A stretch of DNA of 6,605 bases from Candidatus Jordarchaeia archaeon (lineage in GTDB: Archaea > Asgardarchaeota > Jordiarchaeia > Jordiarchaeales > Freyrarchaeaceae), in NCBI GenBank assembly GCA_018383835.1, contig JAHAWR010000068.1, positions 1-6,605 on the forward strand, in the 5' to 3' direction. Below, in pieces: positions 5,306 to 6,605 of this stretch. The translations under genes and the position numbers were made by a program. The notes beneath the pieces were generated by a model. The model saw nothing but the letters and a program-made list of their open reading frames with translations. It did not search any database and was not told where the DNA came from. The first letter of the stretch is position 1; every line of letters starts with the position of its first letter.

Positions 5306-5747
5306 GTGGTTCCCTCCCCGTTCGAGCCTCAAACCGTAGACACAAGCGGGGGCGCACTAAACGTCACCTTCCCAGTAATAGTAATTAACTCGGGATTCTC
5401 CCCCATAGAAAACGTCCTAATACACTTCAAGATGGTGAACGACGCCGGGGAACCGATGGCCGAAGTCTCACGAATAACAACGATGATCCCCGCCAAGTCA
5501 GCCATCCCTCTAAAAGTCTCATTTTACACCAACTTCTCACAGCTGGTAACCGAAGCCGTAACAAAATTCATGAGTGGAAGCGTCTACTTCCAGTATGAGG
5601 CAATCGTATGTTTCAGCTACCTCCACTCAAGAGTCGGCTTCGCAGGCACGATCAAAATCCCACTAGAAATAGGCTCCCCAATGTACAACTTCACCATAAC
5701 AGAATTCAAAACATTTGACACCAATAAAATTAATGTAACCTTCTCTT
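5304..5747 (+). repeat. Tandem duplication, copy 2 (444 bp)
   Basis: The second copy of the 4848-5291 segment, apparently identical. It continues without break into the rest of the surface protein gene (5748-5986), so this copy is the one joined to the original 3' part. Confidence 0.95.
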
Positions 5748-5986
5748 TCACGAACAAGTTCCAGATATACCAGTTAGAGTTCACCTCCTACATACTCGAC
5801 CCTGACGGAGACATGATAACAGACAACGTTTCTTACTCGGGAACGGTTCCACTCGGAGACTTCAACGCCACCCTAACCTACACGATAACGGCGCCTCCCT
5901 CCCCGTCTTCGGGGAACTACACTGTGGTTTTCAACTTTACCAAGCCGTTCGCCTTCGTTTGGCCCGTGAAGTATAATGTTCCGTGA
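5306..5986 (+). pseudogene. Surface protein, second copy with the complete C-terminus but no anchor
   Basis: The frame is the direct continuation of the gene that starts at 4706, interrupted only by the TAA at 5303-5305. It opens with GTG immediately after that stop, but GTG here is the ordinary valine codon of the repeat and has no ribosome site, so independent translation would need reinitiation. The 226 residues hold the beta-rich domain of the first copy plus a second one (FQIYQLEFTSYILDPDGD, then FNATLTYTI and NYTVVFNFT). Eight N-x-S/T sequons (NVT, NFS, NFT, NVT, NVS, NAT, NYT, NFT) point to an extracellular, glycosylated protein, yet this part has no signal or membrane anchor. I treat it as the separated 3' part of a broken gene, unless recombination restores the whole. 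It sits nine bases before the next membrane protein gene, so the two form an operon. Confidence 0.65.
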
Positions 5987-5990
5987 GGGG
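5985..5990 (+). promoter_or_regulatory. Ribosome binding site of the four-helix membrane protein
   Basis: GAGGGG overlaps the TGA stop of the surface protein gene and lies about five bases before ATG 5996. It favours ATG 5996 over GTG 5990 as the start and shows tight coupling of the two genes. Confidence 0.5.
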
Positions 5991-5995
5991 TGGTT

Positions 5996-6460
5996 ATGGG
6001 GGCTACTAAGGCTGTCGTTAAGGGCTTCATCTTTATGCTTTCCGGCATTCTGGGTTACGTGGTTGTGCCCCTGTGGCTCATTGACTTCGCTCAGCAGATC
6101 CTGTTGGGGTTGGGTGTGTTCTACCCGTTTAACCCCGTTCCGGTGGTGCTTTTCGGTGTTCCGGCTGCGGGTGCGCTCTTCTTGTTAGGGTTCTTTAGGG
6201 GTGAGTGTGTGGGTCACGGGCTGGCGGGTGTGGCTAGGAGCCTTGCTACTTCGCTGTGGGTTGCATCTTTCCCGGGGCTGCTCCTCGTCAACATCTTCTA
6301 CCCCATGGAGCTATTCGTGCGGGGGGTTGGTGTAGTGGCGGTCTTAGACTTTAAGGGTATCGTAATGCTTCTGGCTTACGTCGTGGCGGCGACCGCCCTT
6401 ATATACGTCGTCGAGGTGGCCATAGGTCTGCGGAAGAAAGAGTACTTTGTCTACGCGTAA
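5996..6460 (+). CDS. Four-helix membrane protein of unknown function, operon partner of the surface protein
   Basis: A 154-residue hydrophobic protein with about four membrane helices (residues roughly 8-30, 46-65, 75-100 and 115-140), a short basic loop after the second (RGECVGHG), and a charged C-terminal tail GLRKKEYFVYA. I recognise no family and no catalytic motif. ATG 5996 follows GAGGGG; GTG 5990 would add two residues. The nine-base gap to the preceding gene indicates co-transcription, so it may act with the surface glycoprotein, for example as a membrane platform for its assembly or export; that is inference from position alone. Its codons end mostly in G and T, unlike the C-rich codons of the gene before it. 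T-tracts 35-50 bp after the stop probably end the transcript. Confidence 0.8.
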   Translation: MGATKAVVKGFIFMLSGILGYVVVPLWLIDFAQQILLGLGVFYPFNPVPVVLFGVPAAGALFLLGFFRGECVGHGLAGVARSLATSLWVASFPGLLLVNIFYPMELFVRGVGVVAVLDFKGIVMLLAYVVAATALIYVVEVAIGLRKKEYFVYA

Positions 6461-6492
6461 AATGGTGGCGAGTCCGAAGCTTAGCTTCCCCT

Positions 6493-6510
6493 TCTACTTT
6501 TTCCTTTTTC
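6493..6510 (+). terminator. T-tract terminator after the membrane protein gene
   Basis: Two T5 runs in a pyrimidine stretch (TCTACTTTTTCCTTTTTC) lie about 35 bp after the stop, the arrangement expected for archaeal intrinsic termination. The core ACTTTTTCCTTTT also occurs at 2697-2709. Confidence 0.55.
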
Positions 6511-6532
6511 ATGCGGGGGGTGGCTGGCTGCG

Positions 6533-6545
6533 GTAAGCCTTTAAG
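6533..6545 (+). promoter_or_regulatory. BRE/TATA-like promoter near the window end
   Basis: GTAAGC followed by CTTTAAG (6539-6545) resembles an archaeal BRE plus TATA box, similar to the one before the MFS gene. A start site about 25 bp downstream would fall at about 6567-6570, where TTG and GTG codons open a frame that runs off the window. Confidence 0.4.
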
Positions 6546-6569
6546 GTTCATGCCGTAATCGTGTTCTTG

Positions 6570-6605
6570 GTGGTCTTTTTGGGCTCTGTGGGCTACGATT
6601 TCCCC
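6570..6605 (+). CDS. Possible start of a gene cut by the window edge
   Basis: From GTG 6570 (or TTG 6567, GTG 6561 in the same frame) the sequence reads MVFLGSVGYDFP and stays open to the edge. The position, about 25 bp after a TATA-like box, suits a leaderless start. The pattern of a hydrophobic strand followed by a glycine-rich turn and DFP resembles the N-terminus of Alg13/GT28-type glycosyltransferases, but twelve residues are far too few to assign. Confidence 0.25.
   Translation, partial: MVFLGSVGYDFP

Noticed and set aside
4848..5747. Diversity-generating retroelement or cassette-shuffling system as the cause of the repeated segment
   Set aside because: There is no reverse transcriptase gene, and the copies are identical instead of differing at adenines. 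No invertase or site-specific recombinase or inverted repeats are seen at the edges.
5976..6188. A 70-codon frame overlapping the membrane protein gene
   Set aside because: It is in another frame of a well-supported membrane protein and is very rich in R, S, C and W, as is typical of a shadow frame.
1..6605. CRISPR array, tRNA or rRNA genes
   Set aside because: No regularly spaced short repeats, no cloverleaf or TTCGAATC-type arm in a suitable setting, and no rRNA-like conserved stretches were seen on either strand.

Overview
The window reads as a piece of an archaeal chromosome, most likely a thermophilic Thermoproteota-type lineage. The reasons are an archaeal-style IS605/IS607 TnpB, a family 4 [4Fe-4S] uracil-DNA glycosylase, BRE/TATA-like boxes placed about 25 bp before starts (several genes look leaderless or nearly so), GAGGAGG-type Shine-Dalgarno sites before internal operon genes, frequent GTG/TTG starts, and a surface protein dense in N-glycosylation sequons. 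The exact taxon cannot be named from the sequence alone.

Layout. Positions 1 to about 558 hold the 3' part of a decaying transposon: a TnpB (RuvC nuclease) remnant that has lost one zinc-ribbon cysteine and is frameshifted in a G-tract. It is followed by a small right-end hairpin that abuts the stop codon of the neighbouring minus-strand gene. Positions 554-1869 (minus strand) hold a two-gene operon: a YjbQ/UPF0047 protein, then an unrecognised 289-residue protein. An AT-rich divergent promoter region (1897-2141) separates it from a small helical orphan protein (about 2142-2558, plus). A 328-bp non-coding stretch (2559-2886) carries a hairpin, a T-tract and the promoter of a 12-helix MFS transporter (2887-4056, plus). 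The transporter converges on and overlaps by 23 bp the uracil-DNA glycosylase (4034-4648, minus). A 57-bp divergent promoter leads to a membrane-anchored surface protein gene (4706-5986, plus) and then a four-helix membrane protein (5996-6460). The last 140 bp hold a T-tract terminator, a TATA box and perhaps the first codons of another gene.

The most striking feature is in the surface protein gene. A 444-bp segment (4848-5291) is repeated without a visible difference at 5304-5747, separated by 12 bp. The 456-bp period keeps the reading frame, but the junction creates a TAA stop followed directly by GTG. Removing one unit exactly restores a single 274-residue anchored protein. This is either a very recent tandem duplication, possibly a reversible on/off switch by recombination, or an assembly join of two overlapping contig ends. 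The sequence alone does not decide between them.

I see no CRISPR array, tRNA, rRNA or recognisable defence cluster. Apart from the duplication and the transposon remnant, the genes look like ordinary archaeal housekeeping and accessory genes.
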